Positions 25,001-37,353 of a stretch of 64,000 nt of DNA are shown here, in pieces. Source of the DNA: Stratiolaelaps scimitus (taxonomy: Eukaryota > Arthropoda > Arachnida > Mesostigmata > Laelapidae); contig JABWDB010000005.1 in NCBI GenBank assembly GCA_019614645.1, positions 6,170,001 to 6,234,000 on the forward strand, read 5' to 3'. Made by a program: the position numbers and the translations under genes. Every line of letters begins with the position of its first letter. Position 1 is the first letter of the stretch. Under the pieces are notes generated by a model. The model had not been told where the DNA came from. It did not search any database and saw only the letters and a list, made by a program, of their open reading frames with translations.

Positions 25001-28000
25001 GTATATATATATATATATATAATCATTCAGTGTGCTCCTACTGGTGCGATCACCACTGCTGCTACCAACGACCGCATTGGTAGTTCCATCAGTATCAGCA
25101 TCTCCGACACCACAACGACCATTGTATTCAGCCAGTACTACTACTCCTGCTGCGACAACTACACTAGTACTATCCAGTACGCGAACGAAGCCGCTGGTCG
25201 TTCTGTCGCAGCAGCAGCTACGGGCCGCAGACGACGATCAGCCCGTACAGAGCCTGACGGTGGCAAAGCAAAGCAAAGGCCAGCGGTGCGTCCGTGTCGA
25301 CCAGCTGCTGCTGCTGTCGTCGACAGGCGACGGCGTCGCGCTCGGTGACGGCGCAGCCCTGCTCCCGCAGACGCAACAACACAGTGCATCACGGACAACG
25401 ACTGTCAGGTCAGGCAGATCGACGGCCGACGTGCCTACCGCTGCATGCGCTCGAAGAGCGCTTTGCAGTGAGCGCACCCCAGCAGCGCATTAGCTGAGGT
25501 CGTTAGCGAACGCAGCTAGGGAACGTCGCGTCTTTTCGCCTCTCTCGATTTGGCAATAGAGAGCGCGAGGGAGAGAGAGAGAGTTATCGAGTGGATGAAC
25601 GAGTGCGTCGTAGAGTCCGCCGCCGCCGCCGTTTCCACCGGCGCGGCCACCGTCACAGCAACAGAAACGACATCAACCTTTCGTGGGGGTTCTGGATGTT
25701 TGCGTACGACCCCCGGACGGCCCGCTCCTCAAAGTCCGCCCGCCTGAGCAAGCAGTCAGTTTGTCAATCGTACGCTACGTGCATGCATGTGGTACCGAAA
25801 GAAGTAGCCTCGGAGAACAACGGAGACGGGACGCAGGAAAAGAAGTGATTGCCCGCCGGCAAGCTCCATTATCGGTGGGGGAGGGGGGGCAACATTAGAG
25901 CCAACGGTCGCGCTGCCAACCATCATCATCGAGGTCGCTCTCGCTACAGGCGAAACTGGCGATGCTGATGCCGGCCGATGCTGTTGCTGTTCATGATTTG
26001 AGAAGGACCTCTTGAGAAGGACGTTGCTTAAGTAGTTCCGGGGGCGGATAACGAAGACGTCGATTACCGTGACGGCGGGACCGCCACTACCCACTACTGT
26101 CAGCGGTCTGAGCAGCAACAAAGAGCGGCTTCAGTAGCTGACGACCTCTTCGGCAACAACAGCTCGAACTGGGAGCGAAAAGAAGGCGAGAGAGAGAGAG
26201 AGAGAGATATCAGAGCAAGAACCAGCATTTGCAGATCGGACGGCTTCTCAGACGACCAGCAGTCTGAGCGATCTGAGAAGAGATCCGGCTAGCCAGCGGT
26301 GGCTGGCTCCCGTCATCTCACCTGACCAGTGGCGAGGTGCTGTCACTGCGCGACCGTGTTCATCAGAGAACTACAGTCCCACTCGTTCTCATTTTCTCCT
26401 GCTCTATTGCTGCGTATATCTATCTACCTCAGTAGTTGCAGCAGCTCTACGAGCTTGGACGCAGCCGTGCCAGCTCTCTCGTGCTTGCTAACCGTTGCAT
26501 GCAACACACTACAGCGCGCTAAACTATCATATTATACTACGGCAATTCGCCGCAACGCAGAGCGGCTGCGGCATATCTATCTGTCGTCCGGTTAGACGCC
26601 CGGCCGTCAGTGCGTCTTGCTGTCTGCCTATATTGCCCGTGTGCGTATCCGGCGATGGCGGTCGGGTGAGCCCGAGTGCCGAGTGAGTTTGCGGTGACGG
26701 TACGAACAGTACGAGGCTAGAGACGGTGGCGGCCTGCCGCGCTCATCGCATCGCCATCGTATAGTGAGCGTTGGTCAGCGACGAGTGCGAGCGAGCTCGG
26801 CTGCTCTCTGTCCGCCTGTGCCGCCGTAGTCGTTGTCGGCTACAATTGTGTGCAAGCGAGCGAGCGAGCGCTCAGCCAGCCAGTAGTCGAGTGCACTGGC
26901 GGTTAAAGAAAGTGGGTCCGCAGGCACCACTCTGCAGGCAAGGCACAAGGAAAGCCGAGCCAAGCTAAACGAAGCAGACAGGGCCTAAAGACGAAGGGAG
27001 GCAGCCCCGAGACAGAGCAGACACACACCACGAGAGAGAGATAGCACGAATGAAGATTGCCGAAAGGCCCCAAAGGCCAATGAGAAGGCCCCTTACTGTT
27101 GTGTAAGTGGTCGTCGTCGTCGTCGTCGAATTTCATGCTATTGGCTTGCTGGCAGCGGATTGCTTGAGCGTGTGGACTGACTGAGCAAGTGGCAGCAACT
27201 GCACTTGTAACAAACATCGTGCACAAATAGGAAAAACGCCAATTGAACGTGTGATCGTTCCTTGCTGTCGTTGGTGTCGATACGGATGTCTGTCCTCTCG
27301 TCTCTCTGGATGCCGGGGTGCGAGAATCGTCTGTGTTTAGGCGTCGACGAATCCGCCGCGTAGTCGGTGAGCTCCGTGAGTGCGACACTGTGAAAGAGAA
27401 GCTGCTCAAAGAGCCAGAAAGATCGAGTAACGAAGGGAGAGAGAGAGAGAGGGGAGAGAGAGAAAGGTCCGGCCATTGAAATCGTGCCGCGATTGTACGT
27501 AGTGCAATAGTGTGAATCGGAAGCGTCGGAGTGGAACATTTGTTTCAAATTAGTATTGTCCCAGTGTGGCCAGTGGTGTGCATAGCGGATAACGGCCCAA
27601 AAGTGTCTGGAGAGGACTGACGAAGAGCGACAAGGAGGAGTCTGAAGAACTTGCACTGGACGCCAGAGCAAGGTTGCCTGTGTACGTCGGCGTGGACCGT
27701 GGTGGATGGGCGACTCGTCCGGAATCGAGGGACACTGCCAAGCCTACACCCGTTGTCCAAACACCGTGTGACTGTGTTCTAAGGCCTTGAGTCATTATAC
27801 GATCGGGCAGGATCACTAATAGACGGGCAAAAGGTCAATACTCAGTGAGCACCGAAGGCCAGAATCGCACTAACAAGATAATTGTGAAAGCGCTACCCCA
27901 CCCCACCTAATTTGCCCCGGCCATCTCTCGAAACCGCCGGCAGCATCGTCGTTACAGAACGGCAGCTAAGTGCAAGAAAGCAAATCGGATCTCAATAGCG

Positions 28001-29205
28001 GATGGATGACAGACAAACTCCAATGACCATTGCGTAATATCGCGACGTCGACGATCACAGAAAATCGTACGAAGGCTGAATGCGAAATCGAGAGCAAGCG
28101 CCATTCGGAGCAGACGGAGGGACGAGAAATAAGGCCAACGAAATCTTAACTACTCAACCCCTTGATCCACTCCGACCAGCCGCCTTAGCTACGACCACGA
28201 CTCGGTGATTGACGCCAATCGGCCGAATGGGCCCTTGCCCGCTATCGGTGGCCGTCACACGTGCGGCAGCGAACGGGCCAAGAGTTCGTTAGCGGCGGCA
28301 GGAGTCGTCGTACGCTGCAATAGCAACAAAAACGACAGCACTGCGTCTACGAATCAACGAGGAGACGACGTCTCGTCGAGTGCGCACTCTCTATCGCCAT
28401 TTGGGTGGCGCACGGTGCTCAGACGACCGCCAGCCGTCTGAGCACGTCCTGTAGCTGCGGGCCGGTGCCAACTCCGGGGAGCCGCCTCAACCGAGAATCG
28501 CGTGAGTGAACGGTGCTCGTGGTGGCGGCGACGGCAGCGGCGGTGGCGGCGGCGGCGGCGACGACGACGAGGCAGCTGCAGCGATTTCGTGCAGGAATCA
28601 CCAAGGGAAGTTCGAGAGGCGAATAAGAACGAGAAAGAGATAGGCAGCAAGAGGAAGACGAAGAAGTACCCGATGAAGCAATCAGAGCGCTGTCAACGCT
28701 TTGTCAGTCGGGGAAGTCGCGAATGAGAGAGAGAGAGTCGAAAGGATTAGATCAACGAAGATTAGCACCGCCTACCACGAGCGCTATCCAGCTACGATAA
28801 CTATCACGAGCAGCGCTGGCTGTGGATGCGCCGGCTGTGAGTGGGTGCCCGAGTGGTCGATGGCGCGCGCGCGCGCGTAAGTGAATATAAAAGTGTGTGC
28901 AGCCTGGAAGGCTGGTGCTCGAGCCTCGTAGTCAGCTGCGATATTGACGAGGGGGGGGGCCTGCGGTGGCAGCGGCTGCTGCGCTCTACTGTGGAGGTGG
29001 TGACGTGAGGTGAGGTGCTCGTGAGGTTGTCCACACGGTGCGAAGTGCTGTGGAATCGCGGTGAGGTCGTGCATCGTGGAATTGTAGTGGGTGCCGTTGG
29101 CGTGCCGCATCTCGTGCCGCGAGCCGAAGCGCAGTCAATAAATAATTGTTCGGTTGGTCGCTCCGACGGCGGCAGCAGCAGCAGCGGCGGCGGTGGAAAA
29201 AGAAA

Positions 29206-29236
<31 letters not shown>

Positions 29237-30231
29237 CGTGTCTGTCCTTGCGGGTGCATTCGGATATGAGCGAGGTGGTACGGCGCCAATCGATGGGATA
29301 ATGATAAGAATAGTTACACTAATAACGACGATACTACCGATGACAACATGATGCTATTAATGAGCGCCGCGCACTGTTGGAGCACTGGAGGTGACGGCCG
29401 ATCCCGACCCGGAGGGACAGCTCTGTAACGGTCGCGAAGCGGACGATGAGAATCGGTGAGTAGGGGGGCGGCGAATTCGACAACGATTCCTGTCGACGCA
29501 CGTGAGACAACGATTCCTATAGCACACTGATTTGCGCGCATGCAAAAACATACACAATAGACGCTCAACAGAGAAATACGACAGATATATTGGAGGACAG
29601 CAAATGAATTAACATAGCTAAGCACACTGAACGAGGGTACTTGTGAACAGAGAATCATGCCCGAATCACGTTGACATTGGCCAATGGTGACCGGAGCAAT
29701 CGGTGTTCTAATAACGCTGGGAATAACAACAACAATTAATAATAATAATAATTTTTATTATTATTATTATTATTGTAATGAAAATAAGACCAATAATAAT
29801 AAGACCGAGTGAATGATTAGAGCACATCAATTCACGAGCAGCTTGGCCGAAAACTGGAACTTCGTCGCTTGGCTTCGAGGCTACATACATACCCCACCGA
29901 TTCAATGTTCTACGGTAGTCTCTATTCACTGCTGCTATTTATTTGCCTCTGGCCACTGGCCGCAGTTTAATCCCCCCCTCCCCGTTGCTCCATCTCACTA
30001 TCGAATACCGCTATCATCATCATGCGCGTTACACGTCGCTTTGTCGAATTTGCCCGACAATTATCCGCAACAGTTGCCTCTCGCCTTCCTGCTTCATTCC
30101 AAGCTTCTGCTGAGATACAGATCAGGTGCAGAGGGGAGCCGACAGAGGAACAACGCGTCGAGTAGCGAGCGAGCGAGCTGCACTTCAGAGCAAAAGGCCA
30201 AGGCAGATAGCACTGTGACATTACCCAAAGC

Positions 30232-30256
30232 GAGAGAGAGAGAGAGAGAGAGAGAG
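30232..30256. repeat. (GA)n microsatellite
   Basis: About twelve GA units, one of many GA tracts in the GC-rich block (others near 25569, 26190 and 27436). In arthropods such tracts upstream of developmental genes can bind GAGA-type factors; binding here is inference only. Confidence 0.85.
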
Positions 30257-31200
30257 GAGTTGGTGGCACTCTTCGTTGCCATCTCTCTTTGCTCTCCCTG
30301 TTACTCTGAGTGTCTCGCCCTCAGCCTGTGCTATGGTTCGCAGTGTATTGCACCATCACCAGTGGCGGTTACCTCCCGGCGGCGGCGGCCTTCTGGCCTG
30401 CTGCGCTGAGGTCCGACTGCCGCCGTCTGAAAGGCCAAGCGCCGAGCAATGGCAAAGCCGTCGGCGTCGACGCGCTCGGCACAAGCCGGCACGGCCATCG
30501 TTTGTTGGCCACTGCCGCGGGTCGATCACCAGAGTTGGCTTTGACCACGAGAGCTGTGTCCTGCTGCAAGCCGCGAGCGTTTTCGCCTCGTCGAGTGACG
30601 ACGATGACGACTGCGGCGATGACCACGGCTGCATCCGCCGTTCGGTAGCGCAGAGCGACCGCCAAAGGGGAGGAGAGAGGGAGCGCTGGCTATTCTGTTA
30701 CCATTCTCGCCTTTGACGCCGGTTCGGGCGGTGCGTACAGTTTAGCTGTGTGCCATAGCTTCTCCCAATATACGCCACAGTCGACGGGATTCGCTAGGTG
30801 CTGCTAGCCGTGGGCTCGGTGCGGACCACGGAGCGTACGCTGGACTGGCCTCGGCTTGAGCGGATTGCCCGATTCGCCGATCAAACACTGGTCGTTCGAC
30901 GCTCACGATGACGGCATTTTGCGGGGCCTGTTGCGGGGTCGTGGGCTCGTCCGTTCTCGTTCAACCGAGTGAGAGGTTGTGGCCGGCTTCAGCGGCTGAC
31001 GCCGATGTTAATGTTGATCTCGATCTCGGAGCACACGCTCGTGTCTCGCCTAGGTCTTTGTCCACTGTATAGACTTGTGCGTTTCGTACACATTCGACAC
31101 CTGCAGGGTACAGATTTGCTCCAGCTTGACGCCACTATCGTCGTCAAATGCCTGACCGCGTATCATTGATGATGATGTCAAGACACTATAGTCACAACAC

Positions 31201-32534
31201 GACTGGCAAAACAGGTGCCTATATCAAAACGTCTCCAACTCTATGGAGCTTCGAAGAGTGCCCGTTGCACGCGAGTTGTTGCTAGGGTGCGCGTTCGGAG
31301 GCGTCGCCACTACCTTGCGAGTTTCCGGGTGTACTACGGCGTTTCCGGGAGTTCTCGAATACTACGCAGTGATTTATTTCAGACATTTGCGGGGATGTTT
31401 TGTAGACACACTGGGACAGAAACTTTTTGCTGTCGGAGAAAGACGAACTGTCCCACATTCGTTCCGGCACCGTTACATGAACCCAATTACAGAAGTTGTA
31501 CGTTTTTAGTGGCTAGTAATTATTATGGCTGCACGTGAATCACGCTGGCGGCAGTCCCAGCAGTGCGGTCGATGTTCCTCCCGTTCCGCGTTAGTGATCC
31601 GTAAACTCGACGCACACTGTAGTAGTGTGTGAATGATAATGGAGGATCGTTCGCTGCCGAAGCGAGTTCGGTGGTGTCGTCATTTTGAATGTAACCACCT
31701 TCTAGCTCTTCGCGTGGAAGGAACCCGTCCCAGCCCCCGCACGGTGCCATACCCCAGCGCGAATAGGTGCCAGCTTGCTACAAGTGACAACGAGAAGTGA
31801 CGCCTTGTCCCAGTCAGCTAGAATCAGCTTGGCGTTTTCTATGCAGCCAAGTCGTGGGGGGGGGGGGGGCTCCCGCTGAGAGCTCGGTGCCTCGCATTGG
31901 ATCGGGTCTGCCCCCGAAATTGGACGACTTCGCCCGCTCACTAATCGGTCGCATGACTCCGCCCGCGCCATCATTAGCGTGTTACGAGGAATCTCGCGCA
32001 GCAATGTATGCTGTGTGCTGCCCGCGTGGATGTTATGTAGTGACTCACACTGTTCAAGGAGGCGGCGACGTCTACCTTGATTTCGCTCCGTTGAGATATT
32101 TCCTAGCATTTCCTAACGAAGCTTTGCCCCACCCCCAGTTGTTGTGATGAGCCAAGCTATCGACAGGTACACCAATGCACATAACAATGGTACACTCACG
32201 GCCGGTGATAAACAAGAACAAATGATCGCATAAATGAAACGCAAACCATTACCCCATCAAGTTAAACCGTTGGGGCCACAAGGCCGCCCTCGTCACCTGG
32301 CGCATCTTTGAACACACCGCGAGGTTCACTTGGTTTTTGTTTCTGTTTTCAGGAGCGAGTTGTGGAGAACGCTTGAAGCCTGTACATACTTTGTGATATA
32401 GCGGAAATCCATGGCTCGCCCCCAAGGTAAGGCTAACAGGGTTGAGAGAAATGCGTGGTGCGCGCCGCGGCACCTTGAACGGCTGAGCCGCCAGCCTGAT
32501 AAGGCCAGCGCTGGCTTTTTCAAAGCCCGGAGTG

Positions 32535-32571
<37 letters not shown>

Positions 32572-33633
32572 CTTTGAGTTAAGTAAGGAATGCTTCTTAT
32601 TCTTTTCAGAGTAAATATATATATATATATATATATATGTACATATACGAATAGGTTGTTTATAAAGTCACGTAACTGTAGAACGTTGAGAGAACGTGTC
32701 TCGGGAGGGACGATTCGAAGAGTCACGCAACGTCATTGTGTTCCGTTTCTCTCCGAACTCGCTGTTGCTTTTTCAATAAACTGCAGCACTGTGATTCGGG
32801 CCGCCTATTCTGGCCGGCTATTTTTCTGCATTCAATGCGTCCCACTTAAGGAGTTCATTTCGCTTTGTTTCGAGGAGAAACGTGTTTGTAAAACGAATAG
32901 AAAATCGAATCTAATTAAATTACTTTAAATATTAGCAATATGAGCTATTCTGCCTAGTTCGCCTCTGCTCGTGTGTTAAAAGGCAACGAAGTTTCATATT
33001 GCTGAAAGATATCCAGCGCCGTATTTGAGCTACTCCACGAGAAGGGGTTGCAATGCAAGCTAAAATATTACCATTGGCTTTGTCGTGCCTTCTATGGGAG
33101 AGCGTTACGGGTGGCCCCGGAAAAGGTGGAAATATATATGTACTACAGATGACATTATTACTGCTGACTGCCTTGGGAACTGATATAAGGCATTTTCCAC
33201 CGATGCAAGTTGGTTTTATGAAGACACCAACTCACAAATATATAGCGTACCTGAAGCGGAACGCAGAGTCATATGTTTAGAGCAACTTGGACAAGCTCTT
33301 TGCACATCCGCAACTATCCGTAATATCTATCCGTCTTAATACTAAGGTCGGACTTCGAGTCGAAGCAGAACTCAATGTTTAATTACGCACTGCTAAAGAC
33401 ACCTTGGTCTACGATAATTCTAGGTAGAACATTAATGACGACAAGCACCTTTGTAGATAACTTTGTTCCTTATCTGAAACTCACCTGTATGCCGCGACAT
33501 TCATAGCGTATAATAATGATAATAATTATTATTATTACAAATTCTCGTCGCCCGCCTGTTGTTCCTTGGTACTTTTCGCTAATTGCATCATTTCTTCATT
33601 GTTCTTCGTTAACCTCGCATCGTATTCCTGCAG
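31201..33633. other. Intron or 5' region before the first coding exon of the encore-like gene
   Basis: The GC-rich block ends near 31 kb and average composition returns. There is a long G run near 31856-31870 and two (TA)n arrays at 32537-32569 and 32614-32639. The frames at 31215-31538 and 33053-33280 match nothing I know. The acceptor closing this interval is the CTGCAG ending at 33633. Confidence 0.35.
32537..32639. repeat. Two neighbouring (TA)n microsatellites
   Basis: TA repeats at 32537-32569 and 32614-32639 are separated by about 45 bases of unique DNA. They lie in the presumed first intron of the encore-like gene. Confidence 0.85.
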
Positions 33634-33662
33634 TTCCCAGCATAGTGGTAGGGATTGCCCCG

Positions 33663-36600
33663 ATGTCGGAGCTGGTCACACTCGATGGCGAAGATGACCA
33701 GCGGCTGGAAGCCGAAAACGGTGGCTCAGGGGAGTGCAGTGGTCCTGGCGAGCCGGGTACCCCTGTCGTAGGTGGTACGCCGGCTAGTGCCGATGACGAA
33801 GTTAGCAAATCACGCCTGAGACGACCGCGCCTCAAGAGCCAAAGAAGTTTGGGTCGCGAATCCGAGCCGCGAGACGAGCGAAACTCAAAGGAGGCCCCTA
33901 AACAGCACAATCGGGGCACGGTCCATAAGCACACGCTCAAGGTTCTCGGCAGATCTCACGCCAGGTAGGAACAAAGAGCTTAAACACGATAGAATTAAGA
34001 TGACAAGATGCTCCGGCCACGACATTTCGAACTGGGTCAGTTCGTACGATGTTTCGACGCTGAATACACGATCATCGCTGCTGAAACTATCAATACAATA
34101 CAATTCAAACGTCCTTTATATTATATTGGCAAAACAACATTGTGTAGGTCGACCTTCTGTAGCGGAAATGATAGATTTTACTATACAATTATGATCTCTC
34201 TCTCTCCGCATCGATGTAGCCGAGTGGGGCAAGGCAAGGCAAGGCAAAGCTGTTGTTCCTAAGTTGCAAGATGATTTAAATTTTCGATCGTAGTTGACCT
34301 TGAACTTGGCCAACGTTGCGTATATTAACTCGTAGGTTCGAAGGCAAGCTTCATCTGGCAATGCCGGTGTACATATTCGTTGGTCTACGGTGATTGGCAC
34401 TGGATTTAAGCAATCATTTTAAGAACGATAATGCATGACAACATAGACGTAGCGAACGGCAGTGATTACGCGGCCTACAATGAGGACGCGCAATATTATT
34501 AATGACAATAATAATCACCATAATTGTAATAAAAGTATACGAACACATTTTTATAATAAAAAGTTTAGAAAGAGTTATATAGATAAAAATATTATAATAC
34601 ACGGCTAGAAGCAGCCCCTCTACGCGCTGCTGCACTTCTAAATATCTTCGATTTCCTTCATTAAAGGCGAACATTCACAACCGCTGATTTCTTCCGTCTG
34701 CTATGGATTACACCACGTATTCTATAGTGAACTGAGAGGTTTACATTTTAGTTCGCTCGTTCGTTGTCCTGCTTCCTGCCCTTACTATAGTTGTTGTTGT
34801 TCTTCTTCTTGTTGCTCTTGTTGTTGTTGTTCTTCTTGTTGTTGTTATTGTTGTTGTTGTCGTCGATGCTGCCGGCTTCTAGGGACGAAACCTCCCCACC
34901 GCCCGAGGAACCACCGTTGGTGAAGTTACGTGCGACGCTCAGTGAAGACAATGCGTGCATTTCGGCTTCTTGTTCATCTTCGGCCTGTTCGGCGGGGGAT
35001 GGCGGTGGATCGGGTCCTGCATGCGCAGGAGGTTGTCCAAGAACGGTGATACCTTTAGCCAATTTGTCATCGGCGTCGCCCACGACAGCAATGACCATGA
35101 CGACGACGGCGGCGGCGGCACCGCCGCCGCCGCTGCCGTTGCCAGCAGCAGCAGCGACCGCGGCAGGGGCGCTCGGAGCAGCTGGAGTGGCTGTCGGGGC
35201 GGGCCATGGGACAGTGGTGACTGTGGGGCCGGCTCCACCGCCGGCGCAAATTGTTGCAGTTGGACAGCCAGGAGGGGTTGGAGTAGCAATCGGCGGAATG
35301 ACGGTTCCGGTCAGTGCTGGGGTTAACGTTAGTCTCGGGGTTAATATGGGCGCCGGCGCCTTGCCCATCGCCGCTGTCGGGATTCAGCAGCAGCAGCAGC
35401 CTCCGCCGCCGCCGCAACAGCAGCAGCAGCCCACGCCGGCCATCCACGTGATCGGGGTGCTGGGTGGCGCGCCCGCCTGTGATGCCGCTCTCTGTGATAA
35501 CAACGGGCTCGCACCCGTGCCGCCCGCCGTGCGGGTGGTCGACGTTCAGCCGCTGTCGCCGCTAGGTGCGACGGCAGTACGGACGGCGTCGGAGTGTGGT
35601 GGCCCCCCGGGTGGTGGTCCACCTCGGCCGGGGGTTCAGCTGACGACGGGCCAGCTATCGACAGCTGGCGGCCAGGTGGTGGTGACGACCGTTGGCGTTG
35701 CCGGATCACCCTCGCCGGACGGAGCCGGCGGGGGCGCCACCGCTGGAGCCGGCAAGGAGCTGCTGGGAGTTGGCGCACCGGCTGTCAATGTGATCTGCGC
35801 ATCGCCGAATATGGTGAGTAGCCGGGCGCGCGTGCGCTCACGTGGAACCGAGATGGTACTCATGCACCGTATCACTGGACAGCCACTATAACAGTCGTAA
35901 TTAATCGTAGAAACTAGAAGTCATGGTAAATCATTATAATCGTACTGATGCTGGTGGCAGCAATGGGAAGTACTAACAGTGAACAGCCCAATTAATAGAT
36001 AGCTCAAGCAGTAGTACACGAGAGAGAGAGAGAGAGGTGGAGATGGGTCACCACCTCATGATGTCGTGCAGATGTTCGATTGATGATGATGACTTGGATG
36101 CTGATTCAGTTGGCAGGCAGTTGTATGTCCATTCTGTGCCACCGGGCATACAGATCTGAGGTACTTACTGCACTTAGCAGGAAGTAGCGATAGTGGATAT
36201 GAGAAGTCCCATTGATCGAAATCGCGGCTGCGTTATGATGCTCTTCAACGCAAACAGTCGCGCGCACGCTGCACCTCAGTCCGCTAGACGTTTCGTCTGA
36301 TCGCTACCAATTCAGAACAATATACGTGGATGTGGGCATAACGTACGATCGACGCCTCATTTCCATACTCGTCGTTTTGTGCGTACTTTGGTCGATTATA
36401 GTTCATAGATGGTTATATCTAGCTTTGACGTTGGTGCCGTTTCTGCAACGTTCTCGTCGCTAACGACCACCCTCACCCGGTTCGCCCGGCGTTTCTCGTG
36501 ATAATCAATCCATTAACAACAGTGACAGGCCGGCACACAGCGAACAGCCGTGAGCAATGCTGGTAAATGGAGATGAACTTTGTCGACGACGGCACCAAAA

Positions 36601-37303
36601 TACCATTGCTGTCATGCTGAAGGTTGATACTGTCGACACAACAGCTACCCTCATACGTGCAGGTTCGGGAGAGATGAACCTGCCGCGCAGCGGTTCCCGT
36701 AGCCGATTTAGGCAAACGCGGTCAGGGTGGCCGAACCCGCACCACTGGCCTCGGCCATGACGTCCCGCCCGCCCGCCGTACCGAGAGATACCGCATTACC
36801 TGTTGCAGGCTAGCTGGCAGTTGCATGTCGGCTCGACCTTATCCGGAGTGGCGTGTGGCGTTTGGCTGCGCGAGCTAGAATGAGCTACTACGTTTAGTCG
36901 ACTGGCCTCGTGACCTTGCGGCGAATGCACAACGAGGCCAGCTTCAATCGATCCACTTTGACGATGGCGACCTCGACGGGTATTGACATTGAGGATAGTT
37001 TGTTCATATTCTACCCTGAGACGACCCTTTCGCTAAGCCATGGCCAAGACCCCTCGTGGTGAGTTTCGGAGAAATCGTCGAAACGCCCTGATACGCTCTC
37101 TCTATCTCTCTCCGCGCTCTCCCTCTCACGCCAGCTCGCTCTTTCTGCTTAAGGCCCCCTGTCTATCTCGTGTCTGTCTACGTGAGGCCAGGCAGTGCCC
37201 CGGAAGAACGGGGCGGTGTCCATCTAGGTCCGGCCCCATGACACATGCGTACCATAAAGCGGGAAAATGTCAGCCGTCCACTCGTGGTTTCTCCAACTCT
37301 GCG

Positions 37304-37353
<50 letters not shown>

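Larger units (their letters stand above)
19600..31200 (+). promoter_or_regulatory. GC- and CpG-rich block, probable promoter/5' non-coding exons of the encore-like gene
   Basis: For over 11 kb the DNA is unusually rich in G, C and CpG and packed with simple repeats (GGC, CTG, GAC, GCGA, GA). All six frames stay open for long stretches on this account, so ORFs of 100-213 codons here are not evidence of coding. Canonical GTGAG donors occur on the plus strand, for example at 20371, 28502 and 29456, and could end untranslated first exons that join the coding exon at 33634. Position upstream of a large developmental regulator, on its strand, supports a promoter/5' UTR reading. Transcription start sites cannot be placed from sequence alone. 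Confidence 0.45.

Noticed and set aside
26903..27671. Minus-strand ORFs of 168 and 177 codons
   Set aside because: They overlap each other in different frames, cross a GA microsatellite, and show no domain.
34215..34260. TAGCCGAGTGG followed by GGCAA repeats as a tRNA or SINE head
   Set aside because: The A-box-like word is not followed by a B box at tRNA spacing; this looks like a short GGCAA tandem repeat.
35067..35778. Minus-strand Arg/Ala-rich ORFs opposite encore exon 2
   Set aside because: They are antisense shadows of GC-rich triplet repeats in the coding exon.
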